Positions 41,928 through 50,586 of a DNA stretch of 64,000 nt are shown here, piece after piece; the stretch's first letter is position 1; every line of letters starts with the position of its first letter. Source of the DNA: an uncultured Lachnospiraceae bacterium (GTDB lineage: Bacteria; Bacillota; Clostridia; Lachnospirales; Lachnospiraceae); contig CAMUXE010000004.1 in assembly GCA_947164605.1 (NCBI GenBank), positions 1 to 64,000 on the forward strand. The letters are read 5' to 3'. The position numbers were made by a program, and so were the translations under genes. Under the pieces are notes generated by a model. It was not told where the DNA came from and ran no database searches. It was given only the letters and a program-made list of their open reading frames with translations.

Positions 41928-44912
41928 ATGAGACTTATCAAGTGTCATATTGAAAATTTTGGACACCTTTGTAACTATGACCTTGATTTTCGTAATGGCG
42001 TAACAGTCATTATGGAGAGAAATGGCTTTGGTAAAACAACTTTTGCAACATTTATTAAGACTATGTTTTATGGTCTGCCAATCGGAGGATCTAATGCTCT
42101 TATCAAGAATCCAAGACTTAAGTATAAGCCTTGGCAGGGCGGTAAATTCGGAGGCTGGCTCATATTCGAGGCAACAGCTCAGGAATTAAAGCTCGCTAAC
42201 TTCGAGAATGAGTCAAGCGACAATCCTTTTATGGATGCTGCTAACAAGTCCAATGTTGCTCAGTCTGATGGTACTGGGCCAAGAATTTTAGCTGATGGCA
42301 ATGTCAGCCCTGACCAGGTATTTAGATTTAAGGTTGAGAGATATTTCGGAGATACAAGAAAAGACGATACATTTGAGCTGACAGATCCAGCAAGTAATGA
42401 GAAATCTGAGATTTTCTCTGAGGATTTAGGACTTGAGCTTTTTGGTATTGATGCTGCTTCTTTTGATAGGAGCGTATATATGCCTCAGGTTCACGATATG
42501 GATGACGATGAAGGAATGAACCTTCAGGTCAGACTTAGCCACTTGGTTAGAGAGACATTTGACGAGAACAACTATGATGAGGCTATTGACAACCTTATTG
42601 AGAAGAGAAAGACCTTCAAGTTGTATCAGGGCGAGGGTGGCTCTATCTATGAGGCTGAAAAGAAGATTAAAGAATACGAGCATCAAATTGGTATAGTTCA
42701 AGAGATGCAGAAAAAACTTGATGCTGACGAAAAGCAGAAAGTTCAGATGGAGGCCGATGTTAAGAAGCTTGATCTTGAGATTGAGGGAGTTAGAAAACAT
42801 ATTTCTGACATAAGTAAGGCTCAGACTGAAAAAATCATTGCTGGCCAGTATAGCCAGATAAAGAACAATGTTGAGCTTTTGAGTAAGCAGTACAAGAGAA
42901 TCAATGAGAAATATCCTAAGGGTTTCCCAAATGAGGAGGAGATTGAGAAACTTGGCGAGAATCTTGAGTTGCTTAACAAGCAGAGCAGCGTTGTTGATTC
43001 ATCTGAGATGTATTATGAAAATAAGAGATATATCGAGGAAAATCAGGACAGATTTAAAGATGGAGTTCCTAGCAATGAGGACTTTATAAATCTTCAGGGC
43101 AAATGTAACGAATGCATCAACATGAATTCTGAATTAAAACAGTTAAGAATTCAGTCTGATGAATATATGACAGAGATTTCTCAGTTAGTAAACGATCCAT
43201 TGAGCGTAGATTATATCAAATCCAGCGTTTACGAGATAATTGGACAGCCTAAACCTGTTGTAAGCCAGCAGAAGAGCGGCTTCTTCTCATCATTATTCTC
43301 AGGATCATCTAATCAGAAGAGTCCAGAGGAAGAGGAGAAGGAGAGAAGAAATCAGGTTGTTGCCAATACAAAGGCTAAAGAGCTTGCCAGTGACCATATA
43401 GAGACAATCAAGGGTCAGGTAGAGAGCATTAAGAATGAGATTGAAAAGATCAAGGAGAAAATTGATCAGAATCAGAATGAAGTTGTTGAATTCTTAAAGA
43501 AGTATGAGAAGGATCAGTCTTCGTCTGAATCTTCAGCTATGATTGCTCTTTCACAGCTCAGCTCAAGACTCACAATTTTACAGAGAGAGTGTGATATATT
43601 CACATCAGCTCAGAAGATGAAGAGCGATTGGGAGATCAACAATAGCAATAAAGAAGAAGTTAGAGCTAAGGCCAATAAAGAGGTGGCTGAACTCTACAAA
43701 AAATATGAGCTCAAAGACTTTGATTATGGCCTTGAATCTTACAACAATATCAAATCAGGCCTTGCTGATTACAATAATATCAAGCGTCATTATGAGGACG
43801 CTAAGACAAATCAGAGTGAGTTCTTACGTCTCAATAATACTGATGATGAAAAGATGACTGCTATGATGGAGAGAGTAAAGCAGTTTGAGGAAATGAATCA
43901 GAAGCTTTTGGCTGAGGAGAGACAGAAGAGAGAACTTGAGGCTCAGAAAGCTCTTGAGGCTAAGAAACTTGAAGAAAGTCAGCATCAGGATTCTAAGAAG
44001 TCAAAGATTTCTTCTGCGGTTAATATTCATCTTTTGGATGATGACAATGACGAGAAGAAGCCAGCTGATGAGAAGGAAAGTGTCATCGAGGATACATCAG
44101 TTAACTCAATTGATGCCTTCATGAACAAGCAGGCTAAGCTCAATGAGCAGAAGAATATCCTTCTTCAGAATATCAGTAAAATTAATGCTGTCACTAGCTC
44201 AGTAATGGAGAAAATTAACGAGCTTCCAGCAATTGAGAAAAATCTTATGGCTGTAAAGGCTAAGATGAAATCTGACATTGAAACTTGTGCAGATATTGAT
44301 CAGACAATCGAGCAGATGCAGAATGCTAAAGAGATGATTAATACTGGCTATCTCGATAAGATTAGAGATTCTTTCTCTAAGTATGTTAAGAAGTTTACTA
44401 ATGGCAGCATTGGCCAGGTTATGATTGATACTAATCTCAATGTTACTATCAGCGAGCAGGGTCAGATGAGAGATTTAGGCCATTTCTCTGCAGGATACGA
44501 GGATATAGCAATGCTTTGTATGAGACTTGCCCTTGTTGATTCACTTTTCTCTGAAAAGAGAGGTTTGCTCATACTTGATGATCCATTTATCAATCTCGAT
44601 GATGATAACCTCAAGTATGCCCTCAATATGTTGGAACAGCTTGGCAAGGAAATGCAGATTATCTATCTTGTATGTAATAGTGGAAGAATTAGGGAGACAA
44701 CTCCAGGCACAAAGATGCAGCATCCAGGTCAGCCAGCACAGGCACAGGCAGGCCAGCCACAGCAGCAGGCACAGGCAGGCCAGGCTCAGCAGGCAGCTCA
44801 GCAGCCACAGCAAGCAGGTCAGCAGGCACAGGCACAGGGCCAGCCACAGCAGATTCAGCATCCTGTCAATGGTCAGGGGATGAATCAGGGCTATGCAGCT
44901 CCTATGAAATAG
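41928..44912 (+). CDS. SbcC/YhaN-like SMC-type ATPase with Gln/Ala-rich tail
   Basis: The 994-residue protein has an SMC-like layout: N-terminal ATPase half (P-loop RNGFGKTTF at 31-39, with Glu30 where Gly is usual), a Q-loop (SVYMPQVHD), and two long coiled-coil arms (~220-790). The hinge region lacks an evident CxxC zinc hook. The C-terminal ATPase half has signature HFSAGYEDIAM and Walker B LLILDDPFINLDDD. After TTPGTKMQHPGQPAQ the last ~65 residues are low-complexity Gln, Ala, Gly and Pro. The family holds or processes DNA ends. It is presumably co-expressed with the SbcD-like gene upstream. The tail is unusual for a cytosolic ATPase. Confidence 0.85.
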   Translation: MRLIKCHIENFGHLCNYDLDFRNGVTVIMERNGFGKTTFATFIKTMFYGLPIGGSNALIKNPRLKYKPWQGGKFGGWLIFEATAQELKLANFENESSDNPFMDAANKSNVAQSDGTGPRILADGNVSPDQVFRFKVERYFGDTRKDDTFELTDPASNEKSEIFSEDLGLELFGIDAASFDRSVYMPQVHDMDDDEGMNLQVRLSHLVRETFDENNYDEAIDNLIEKRKTFKLYQGEGGSIYEAEKKIKEYEHQIGIVQEMQKKLDADEKQKVQMEADVKKLDLEIEGVRKHISDISKAQTEKIIAGQYSQIKNNVELLSKQYKRINEKYPKGFPNEEEIEKLGENLELLNKQSSVVDSSEMYYENKRYIEENQDRFKDGVPSNEDFINLQGKCNECINMNSELKQLRIQSDEYMTEISQLVNDPLSVDYIKSSVYEIIGQPKPVVSQQKSGFFSSLFSGSSNQKSPEEEEKERRNQVVANTKAKELASDHIETIKGQVESIKNEIEKIKEKIDQNQNEVVEFLKKYEKDQSSSESSAMIALSQLSSRLTILQRECDIFTSAQKMKSDWEINNSNKEEVRAKANKEVAELYKKYELKDFDYGLESYNNIKSGLADYNNIKRHYEDAKTNQSEFLRLNNTDDEKMTAMMERVKQFEEMNQKLLAEERQKRELEAQKALEAKKLEESQHQDSKKSKISSAVNIHLLDDDNDEKKPADEKESVIEDTSVNSIDAFMNKQAKLNEQKNILLQNISKINAVTSSVMEKINELPAIEKNLMAVKAKMKSDIETCADIDQTIEQMQNAKEMINTGYLDKIRDSFSKYVKKFTNGSIGQVMIDTNLNVTISEQGQMRDLGHFSAGYEDIAMLCMRLALVDSLFSEKRGLLILDDPFINLDDDNLKYALNMLEQLGKEMQIIYLVCNSGRIRETTPGTKMQHPGQPAQAQAGQPQQQAQAGQAQQAAQQPQQAGQQAQAQGQPQQIQHPVNGQGMNQGYAAPMK

Positions 44913-44963
44913 GCCTTCTAGAAACCTAGTTAGGGTTTGTATTAAAATCTAATAAAGTTCTTT

Positions 44964-45003
44964 TGGGGAGTGTTAACACAAAATCTGTTAACACTCCCTT
45001 TAA
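44964..45003 (+). terminator. Intrinsic terminator of the SbcC-like gene
   Basis: GGGAGTGTTAACA pairs with TGTTAACACTCCC, followed by CTTTAAT. The right arm overlaps the -35 box of the hom promoter. Confidence 0.8.
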
Positions 45004-45016
45004 TATGTGGTACAAT
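44988..45016 (+). promoter_or_regulatory. Promoter of hom
   Basis: TTAACA (44988-44993), 17 bp, TACAAT (45011-45016). The -35 element lies in the terminator stem. Confidence 0.55.
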
Positions 45017-45051
45017 TTACATGTTTTATAAAAAAATTAAAGGGGATTGGT

Positions 45052-46341
45052 ATGAATAAAGATAATAGAGTAATCAATGCGGCTATACTGGGATTTGGTA
45101 CTGTAGGTAGCGGCGTTTATAAGATAAGTTGTGATATGAAAGAGGAGCTCTTACACAGAACTGGAGCCTATCTTAATATAAAAAAGGTTTTGGTCAGGGA
45201 TAAGACTAAGAAGAGGGAAGGCCTTGATATGAGCCTTGTCACAGATTCTTGGTCTGATATCTGTAATGATCCTGAAATAGAGATAGTTATTGAGCTTATG
45301 GGCGGAATAAGCCCAGCCAAGGAATATGTCTTGGAGGCTCTCAATGCAGGCAAGCAGGTTGTAACTGCAAACAAGGATCTTTTGGCTGAGTATGGCGCTG
45401 AAGTTAGGGAGGCGGCCAACCTTAAGCATTGTGATATGCAGTTTGAAGCGGCGGTAGCTGGTGCAATACCTATCATCAGACCACTCAAGCAGAGCATGGC
45501 AGGTAACAGGATTACAGAGATTATAGGCATAGTTAATGGTACAACTAATTTTATCTTAACTAAGATGTCTGAAACAGGAATGTCATATGATCAAGCATTG
45601 GCCGAGGCTACAAGACTTGGTTTTGCTGAAGCTGATCCTACTGCTGACGTAGAGGGTCTTGACGCAGGAAGAAAGATGGCAATTATGTCATCAATCGCTT
45701 TCAACTCAAGAGTGCTTTTTTCAGATGTGTATACAGAAGGTATTACAAAGATTAGTGCAGATGACATAAGATATGCCAGAGAGTTTGGATATGTAATCAA
45801 GTTGCTTGGACTTGCAAAGATTACCGATGATGGTATCGAGTGTAAGGTGCATCCAATGCTTATTCCTGAGGAACATCCGCTTGCGAGCGTGAGAAATGCT
45901 AACAATGCAGTATTTGTACATGGTGATGCCATGGATGATGCTATGTTTATGGGCAAGGGAGCTGGACAGATGCCAACAGCCAGTGCTGTAATGGGTGATG
46001 TGGTCGATGTCATGAGAGATATTGTCTATGATTCATGTGGCAGAGTTGGCTCTAGTTGCTATAAGGAAGAGAGAGTTAAGGATATCACGGAGTCATCTAC
46101 TAAATTCTTTATGAGAATTAAGGCTGAGGACAGACCTGGTGTTTTAGCTAATATTGCAAGCGTTCTCGGCAACAATGGAGTTAGTATAGCTCAGGTTGTT
46201 CAGAAGAGCAGGTCTGAGGGAATTGCTGACCTTGTGATTATCACAGATGAGGTTGTAGAAAAGCATTTTGACGATGCTCTCAAGGTATTTAAGGGACTTT
46301 CTGTTGTCAAGGAAGTTTCTGGTGTTATAAGAGTATACTAA
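45052..46341 (+). CDS. hom: Homoserine dehydrogenase
   Basis: The 429-residue enzyme reduces aspartate semialdehyde to homoserine, leading to Thr and Met. The NAD(P) domain has AAILGFGTVGSGVYKI, and the catalytic domain has GIVNGTTNFILTKM, GFAEADPTADVEGLDAGRK and GAGQMPTASAV. A C-terminal ACT domain (residues ~350-429; FFMRIKAEDRPGVLANIASVL) suggests amino-acid feedback. The start at 45052 was preferred over a TTG 45 bp earlier that lies in the promoter. AAAGGGG precedes it. Confidence 0.96.
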   Translation: MNKDNRVINAAILGFGTVGSGVYKISCDMKEELLHRTGAYLNIKKVLVRDKTKKREGLDMSLVTDSWSDICNDPEIEIVIELMGGISPAKEYVLEALNAGKQVVTANKDLLAEYGAEVREAANLKHCDMQFEAAVAGAIPIIRPLKQSMAGNRITEIIGIVNGTTNFILTKMSETGMSYDQALAEATRLGFAEADPTADVEGLDAGRKMAIMSSIAFNSRVLFSDVYTEGITKISADDIRYAREFGYVIKLLGLAKITDDGIECKVHPMLIPEEHPLASVRNANNAVFVHGDAMDDAMFMGKGAGQMPTASAVMGDVVDVMRDIVYDSCGRVGSSCYKEERVKDITESSTKFFMRIKAEDRPGVLANIASVLGNNGVSIAQVVQKSRSEGIADLVIITDEVVEKHFDDALKVFKGLSVVKEVSGVIRVY

Positions 46342-46390
46342 GTGCTTGAATAAAATTTTAAGATATTTTATAAGAGAATAGATGAGAATT

Positions 46391-46418
46391 AAAAAAGGGT
46401 AGTTGATAAACTACCCTT
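46391..46418 (-). terminator. Terminator of the PrsW-type gene
   Basis: AAGGGTAGTT pairs with AACTACCCTT; the T run appears on the minus strand. Confidence 0.7.
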
Positions 46419-46435
46419 GGAATTTAATAGCAAAT

Positions 46436-47137
46436 TTATATTACGCAATCGTGTTTTGCCTCGTGATGAATTATTGTAATATCTAATAAATACATGAATA
46501 CAACAAAGCAATAGAAATATATATCGCTTATCGCAGAGGAAGACATGGCTAGAGCATCGTAGGTTCCATGCAAGGCTATGGCTGATAAGAAAGCAATAAT
46601 CATGAAGACAATAGTCTGTGATTTCTGGTATAAATCAGCACTGTAGCGGGCTCTTCCGTAAAAAAGTCCCATAAGAATGGAAAAACTTAAGTGCCCTGGA
46701 ATTGAGAAAACTGCTCTGAGTGGAGCTATTCCGATGCCATATTGGAAGACATAAAGTATATTCTCAAATGCGGCAAATCCTAATGATACATAGGCTGCAT
46801 ATACAATTGAATCAAAGCGGTAGTTGAAATTAGGATCTTCCCATGTTCTTATACGAAGCATCAAAAGCTTGGCACCTTCCTCAGAAAAGGCAATTACCGT
46901 AAATGATAGAATAGTCGTAAAATATGGGGAGTCATCTTGTACTATGAAGGTCAGCAGGGGTTCTAGGATTATCTCTAGCACCATGGCTATGAGAGAAGAA
47001 GCAACACCAAGACCGATAAGACTTAGCAAGAGCTTAAGGGGTTCTTTTTCAACAGGGTCTTTGTTATATAGGTAGACCATGATGATGACTGCTGGCAGAA
47101 TAGCAGCAAAAATATAGGTTAGTATCCAAGAAATCAT
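46436..47137 (-). CDS. prsW: PrsW-family intramembrane metalloprotease
   Basis: The 233-residue membrane protein has about seven helices and the PrsW family motifs: FSEEGAKLLML (EExxK), GFAAFENILYV (FExxxY), FSIPGHLSFS with His, and ALHGTYDAL. PrsW in Bacillus cleaves the anti-sigma factor RsiW in envelope stress. The target here is not visible, as no sigma/anti-sigma pair lies nearby. It is divergent from nth. Confidence 0.9.
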   Translation of the reverse strand: MISWILTYIFAAILPAVIIMVYLYNKDPVEKEPLKLLLSLIGLGVASSLIAMVLEIILEPLLTFIVQDDSPYFTTILSFTVIAFSEEGAKLLMLRIRTWEDPNFNYRFDSIVYAAYVSLGFAAFENILYVFQYGIGIAPLRAVFSIPGHLSFSILMGLFYGRARYSADLYQKSQTIVFMIIAFLSAIALHGTYDALAMSSSAISDIYFYCFVVFMYLLDITIIHHEAKHDCVI

Positions 47138-47220
47138 ATAAACTCCTTTATATATTTTTTATAAATATTTTACTCAAAAAAATAAATACTGTCTACAGTA
47201 GATTTTAGGAAGGTGAGGAA

Positions 47221-47862
47221 ATGACTAAGAAAGCTTTGGCCTTAGAGGTAGTCAAGAGATTGAAAGAAGAATATCCTGATTCGACATGTACTCTGGACTA
47301 TGACCAGGCTTGGAAACTCCTGGTCAGTGTCAGGCTTGCTGCACAGTGTACTGATAAAAGAGTTAACGAGATAGTCCCTTTTTTGTTTGAAAGATATCCT
47401 AGTATTGAAGCCTTAGCCCAGGCTGAGGAACTTGATATATATGACATAATTAAGCCATGTGGCTTAGGAAAGTCAAAGGCTAAGGATATAAAGGCCTGTA
47501 TGATGGCACTTCACTATGATTTTAAGGACAATGTTCCGGACAATATGAAGGATTTGCTCTCATTGCCGGGTGTGGGAAGAAAAAGCGCAAATCTTATAAT
47601 GGGCGATGTCTATGGACAGCCGGCAATTGTCACTGACACCCATTGTATAAGGCTATCTAACAGGATTGGCCTGGTAGATCAAGAAAAAGATCCTAAAAAA
47701 GTTGAGATGCTTTTGAAAAAAATTGTACCTGAAAATGAGAGCAATGAATTCTGTCACAGGCTTGTTGACCATGGAAGGACGGTGTGTACTGCAAGAACAG
47801 CCCCTCTTTGTCAGCTTTGTGTCCTGGCGGATATATGCAAGTATAAGCAAAGGGGAGAATAG
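47221..47862 (+). CDS. nth: Endonuclease III
   Basis: The 213-residue DNA glycosylase/AP lyase removes oxidized pyrimidines. The HhH motif LPGVGRKSANLIMG contains the catalytic Lys, and VDTHCIRL-type sequence (IVTDTHCIRLSNRIGL) carries the catalytic Asp. The [4Fe-4S] loop is complete (CTARTAPLCQLCVLADIC). A ribosome binding site GGAAGGTGAGG precedes the ATG. The cysteine-cluster gene follows two bases later, so nth, the YkgJ-type gene and lgt probably form an operon. Confidence 0.95.
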   Translation: MTKKALALEVVKRLKEEYPDSTCTLDYDQAWKLLVSVRLAAQCTDKRVNEIVPFLFERYPSIEALAQAEELDIYDIIKPCGLGKSKAKDIKACMMALHYDFKDNVPDNMKDLLSLPGVGRKSANLIMGDVYGQPAIVTDTHCIRLSNRIGLVDQEKDPKKVEMLLKKIVPENESNEFCHRLVDHGRTVCTARTAPLCQLCVLADICKYKQRGE

Positions 47863-47864
47863 TT

Positions 47865-48560
47865 ATGTTGAGAGACCAATCTCTTGAAGAAATAAGCGAT
47901 GGAAAGCTCTATAAGCTGTCTGATATGGCCAGAGTTGACAGCAAGGGCTGTCTTGGATGCAGCGAAGTTTGCTGCAAAAATATGGCAGACACAATAGTGC
48001 TTACTCCTATAGATGTACATAGACTTAGCCGAGACTTGCCAATAAGTCCAGACCAGCTCCTTGAGAGAGCTTGCCAGATAGGCCAGGTTGATGGCTTATT
48101 GCTCCCTCATATGAAAATGAGTAAATCTAACAATGCATGTATCTTTCTTGATGCAGAAAATAGGTGCCTGGTTCACAATCAAAGACCTGATGTGTGCAGG
48201 CTTTTTCCTTTGGGAAGGCTTTGGAGTGATGATGGAGATTTTTCTTACATACTTCAAAAAAATCAGTGCAAGAAGCATGATTTGGTCAAGATTAGGGTTA
48301 GGGACTGGATTGGAGATCAAGGCCCTGAGTATGATGCTTACATTAAGCAGTGGCACAGACTTTTAAAGATTGCCACTAAAAAGAATGAGGACCTCATAGA
48401 GGCTGGTCAAGAAACAAAGATTAAGGTTTTGTGCAAGTATATTTTGAAAAAGCTGTATTTGACGCCATATGTGGGAGCTGATGGCGAGACATTGGCCGAG
48501 GATATGGATTTTTACACGGAGTTTAAAAAGAGAATTGAAGAGATAGAAGGGAGATTGTAG
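47865..48560 (+). CDS. YkgJ-family cysteine cluster protein
   Basis: The 231-residue cytosolic protein has the CxxC/CC and later Cys pattern of the YkgJ/FliB superfamily: GCLGCSEVCCKNM near residues 28-40, ACIFLDAENRCLVHNQRPDVCRLFP and QCKKHD. The pattern suggests a bound Fe-S or zinc centre. The C-terminal ~90 residues are helical. Function is unknown. The FliB-type flagellin methylase gene 2 kb downstream is a distant relative. Its start is two bases after nth, and lgt begins six bases after its stop. Confidence 0.85.
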   Translation: MLRDQSLEEISDGKLYKLSDMARVDSKGCLGCSEVCCKNMADTIVLTPIDVHRLSRDLPISPDQLLERACQIGQVDGLLLPHMKMSKSNNACIFLDAENRCLVHNQRPDVCRLFPLGRLWSDDGDFSYILQKNQCKKHDLVKIRVRDWIGDQGPEYDAYIKQWHRLLKIATKKNEDLIEAGQETKIKVLCKYILKKLYLTPYVGADGETLAEDMDFYTEFKKRIEEIEGRL

Positions 48561-48565
48561 ATAGT

Positions 48566-49405
48566 ATGAAAATGTACCTCTTTCAGATTGGTTCATTAAA
48601 GATACCAGGATATGGCTTTATGATAGGCATCGGCTTTTTGATAGCTTTGGCCTTAGGAGAGCTTAGAGCAAGAAGGAAGAAGATGAATGACGACTTTGTC
48701 ATAGATGTAGCTATAACAGCTATTTTATCTGGCTTTTTAGGTGGAAAGCTTCTCTTTGTAATTGTAGAGTTTAAAAATTTCTTAAAGAGACCTTTGACTA
48801 TACTTGGAAGCTCAGGTTTTGTGGTATATGGAGGAATTATAATTGCAATCTTGTCCTGCATATTGCTCTGCAGAATTAAGAAGAAAAGCTTTTTAGCCTA
48901 CTTTGATTTATGTGCACCTGAGGTGGCTCTTGCACAGGGATTCGGCCGTATTGGATGCTTCCTCGCGGGATGTTGTTATGGAAAGGTGACAGATTCGCCA
49001 ATAGGAGTAGTATTTCCAGCAAATTCTCAAGCTCTTTCAGGAGTACCTTTGATTCCAACTCAGCTTATTTCAAGCGGATTAAACTTTCTTTCAGCTATAT
49101 TCTTGATTGTACTAGCTGATTTTGTCTTTAAAGATTTTAAATATAGATCTAATCTCTCAAAAAGAGAACATATAGGTAAATCTCTTGCATTCGGACACGT
49201 TCAGGGAGATATAGCAACTCTCTATATGTTTTTATATGCAGTGGGAAGATTTATAATAGAGTTCTTTAGAGCCGACGACAGAGGCAGTGTTGGAGTTCTG
49301 TCAACTTCTCAGTTTATAGCTATATTCATGGCTATAGGCGCGCTTTGCTTCTTCTTTATTAACAGAAAATTGCTTCTTGATAAGAGGGCAAAGATGACAA
49401 AATAA
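48566..49405 (+). CDS. lgt: Prolipoprotein diacylglyceryl transferase
   Basis: The 279-residue membrane enzyme transfers diacylglycerol to the lipobox Cys of prolipoproteins. It has about seven helices. The Lgt signature GRIGCFLAGCCYGKVT is at ~127-142, and VVYGGIIIAIL and YMFLYAVGRFIIEFFRADDRG contain the conserved His-Gly-region counterpart and the C-terminal Arg/Glu. The second Lgt-signature position reads YGG where HGG is common in other bacteria. It is last in the nth-YkgJ-lgt group. Confidence 0.92.
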   Translation: MKMYLFQIGSLKIPGYGFMIGIGFLIALALGELRARRKKMNDDFVIDVAITAILSGFLGGKLLFVIVEFKNFLKRPLTILGSSGFVVYGGIIIAILSCILLCRIKKKSFLAYFDLCAPEVALAQGFGRIGCFLAGCCYGKVTDSPIGVVFPANSQALSGVPLIPTQLISSGLNFLSAIFLIVLADFVFKDFKYRSNLSKREHIGKSLAFGHVQGDIATLYMFLYAVGRFIIEFFRADDRGSVGVLSTSQFIAIFMAIGALCFFFINRKLLLDKRAKMTK

Positions 49406-49437
49406 GCTAATTAAAGCTAATTATAGCTAATTAAAGC
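49405..49437. repeat. Three 10-bp tandem repeats after lgt
   Basis: AGCTAATTAA, AGCTAATTAT, AGCTAATTAA start at 49405, 49415 and 49425. They begin directly at the stop codon of lgt and run into the terminator. Confidence 0.8.
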
Positions 49438-49491
49438 CAGCATAATTGATAGGCCCTAAAACTAGGGCAGACCAATTTGCTGGCTTTTTAA
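49434..49491. terminator. Bidirectional terminator between lgt and mraY
   Basis: AAGCCAGC pairs with GCTGGCTT, with GCCCTA/TAGGGC inside. T-rich tracts are on both sides. Confidence 0.75.
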
Positions 49492-49514
49492 TATCTTTTT
49501 ATATATTGCTTAAA

Positions 49515-50477
49515 TTAGAGAATTGCGTAGATAACGCTAAGGTTGATGAAGGCCTGAATAATAGCGAAACGAATTACGACCTGTGTGTCAGACCAGTCCT
49601 TATTTTTTCTGTAGTGATCATGAATAGGTGTGCGGATATTCTGCATTGGCTTCAAGTGAAGGAAACGCATGCATGACACCTTGAAAAGTCCGAGACCACC
49701 ATCGATTATAAGCATGATAGCTAAAGGAATGAACAAAAGAGGTCTTCCAAGTTTTAATACTGCAAGGGCGATAAATATTCCTATTGCTCTAGAACCGGCA
49801 TCACCCATAAGAATCATGCTAGGAGAAGCATTAAACCAAAGGTAGGCAAGTATTGCGACAACCATAAAGATAATCATGTGTCTGAAATCAGGATCAATAT
49901 CAAAGCCCTTAAAGAAGGCGTAGATAGATGCAAGCGTGATAATTGAGAGGCTTGAACAAAGACCATCAACACCGTCTGAACAGTTGGTTACATTGATGCT
50001 CACCCATACAAGAATGACAATTAAAATGCCATAAACTATGTAGTTTAGGGTAACATCTGTATCGGTAAATGCTATCTTAAAAGTATTTCCGTTGTAGTAA
50101 AGGTAAGTTACAGCACTTGCAAGGGCTATGACGAAGTCGATAAGACCCTTCTTTAAATTGCCCCATGGCTTCGATGAAGCATCATCGAAATAGCCACTGA
50201 ACATAGCAAGTATGACAAGGACTATGTAAATGCTAGACTCAATGCTCAATGGAAGAAAGATAATTGAAACCAATGAGAATGTAAGTATGAAGATGATACC
50301 AGCTCCTCTAGGCTTGCCTACAGACTTCGATCCATTTATGGCAAAGGCTCTTCCGGCATCTCTAGGAAGAGATTTCATACCGATTTTTGTTGCAAAATAA
50401 GTCAGAAAAAAGGCAACAATTACGCCTAATACCATGACTAATTTAGTGGAGCTTACTCCAGGAATTAAATTAAACAT
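49515..50477 (-). CDS. mraY: Phospho-N-acetylmuramoyl-pentapeptide-transferase
   Basis: The 320-residue membrane enzyme makes lipid I from UDP-MurNAc-pentapeptide and undecaprenyl phosphate. Motifs: KPRGAGIIF, FDDASSKPWGNLKKGL (Mg-binding DDxxK-like), NCSDGVDGL, MGDAGSRAIG, and RTPIHDHYRKNKDWSDTQVVIRF, the MraY histidine signature. About ten helices are visible. It stands alone here, apart from the usual mur/fts division cluster. AGGAGG precedes the ATG on the minus strand. Confidence 0.93.
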   Translation of the reverse strand: MFNLIPGVSSTKLVMVLGVIVAFFLTYFATKIGMKSLPRDAGRAFAINGSKSVGKPRGAGIIFILTFSLVSIIFLPLSIESSIYIVLVILAMFSGYFDDASSKPWGNLKKGLIDFVIALASAVTYLYYNGNTFKIAFTDTDVTLNYIVYGILIVILVWVSINVTNCSDGVDGLCSSLSIITLASIYAFFKGFDIDPDFRHMIIFMVVAILAYLWFNASPSMILMGDAGSRAIGIFIALAVLKLGRPLLFIPLAIMLIIDGGLGLFKVSCMRFLHLKPMQNIRTPIHDHYRKNKDWSDTQVVIRFAIIQAFINLSVIYAIL

Positions 50478-50586
50478 AAATCCTCCTGTTGTTTAATGTG
50501 TTTTGAGATTCTATAATAGCTATGTGCTCTTACAAATCTTATGAAGTATAGCACATGTTAATAAAAAGGTGAAGTGAGGAATATAT

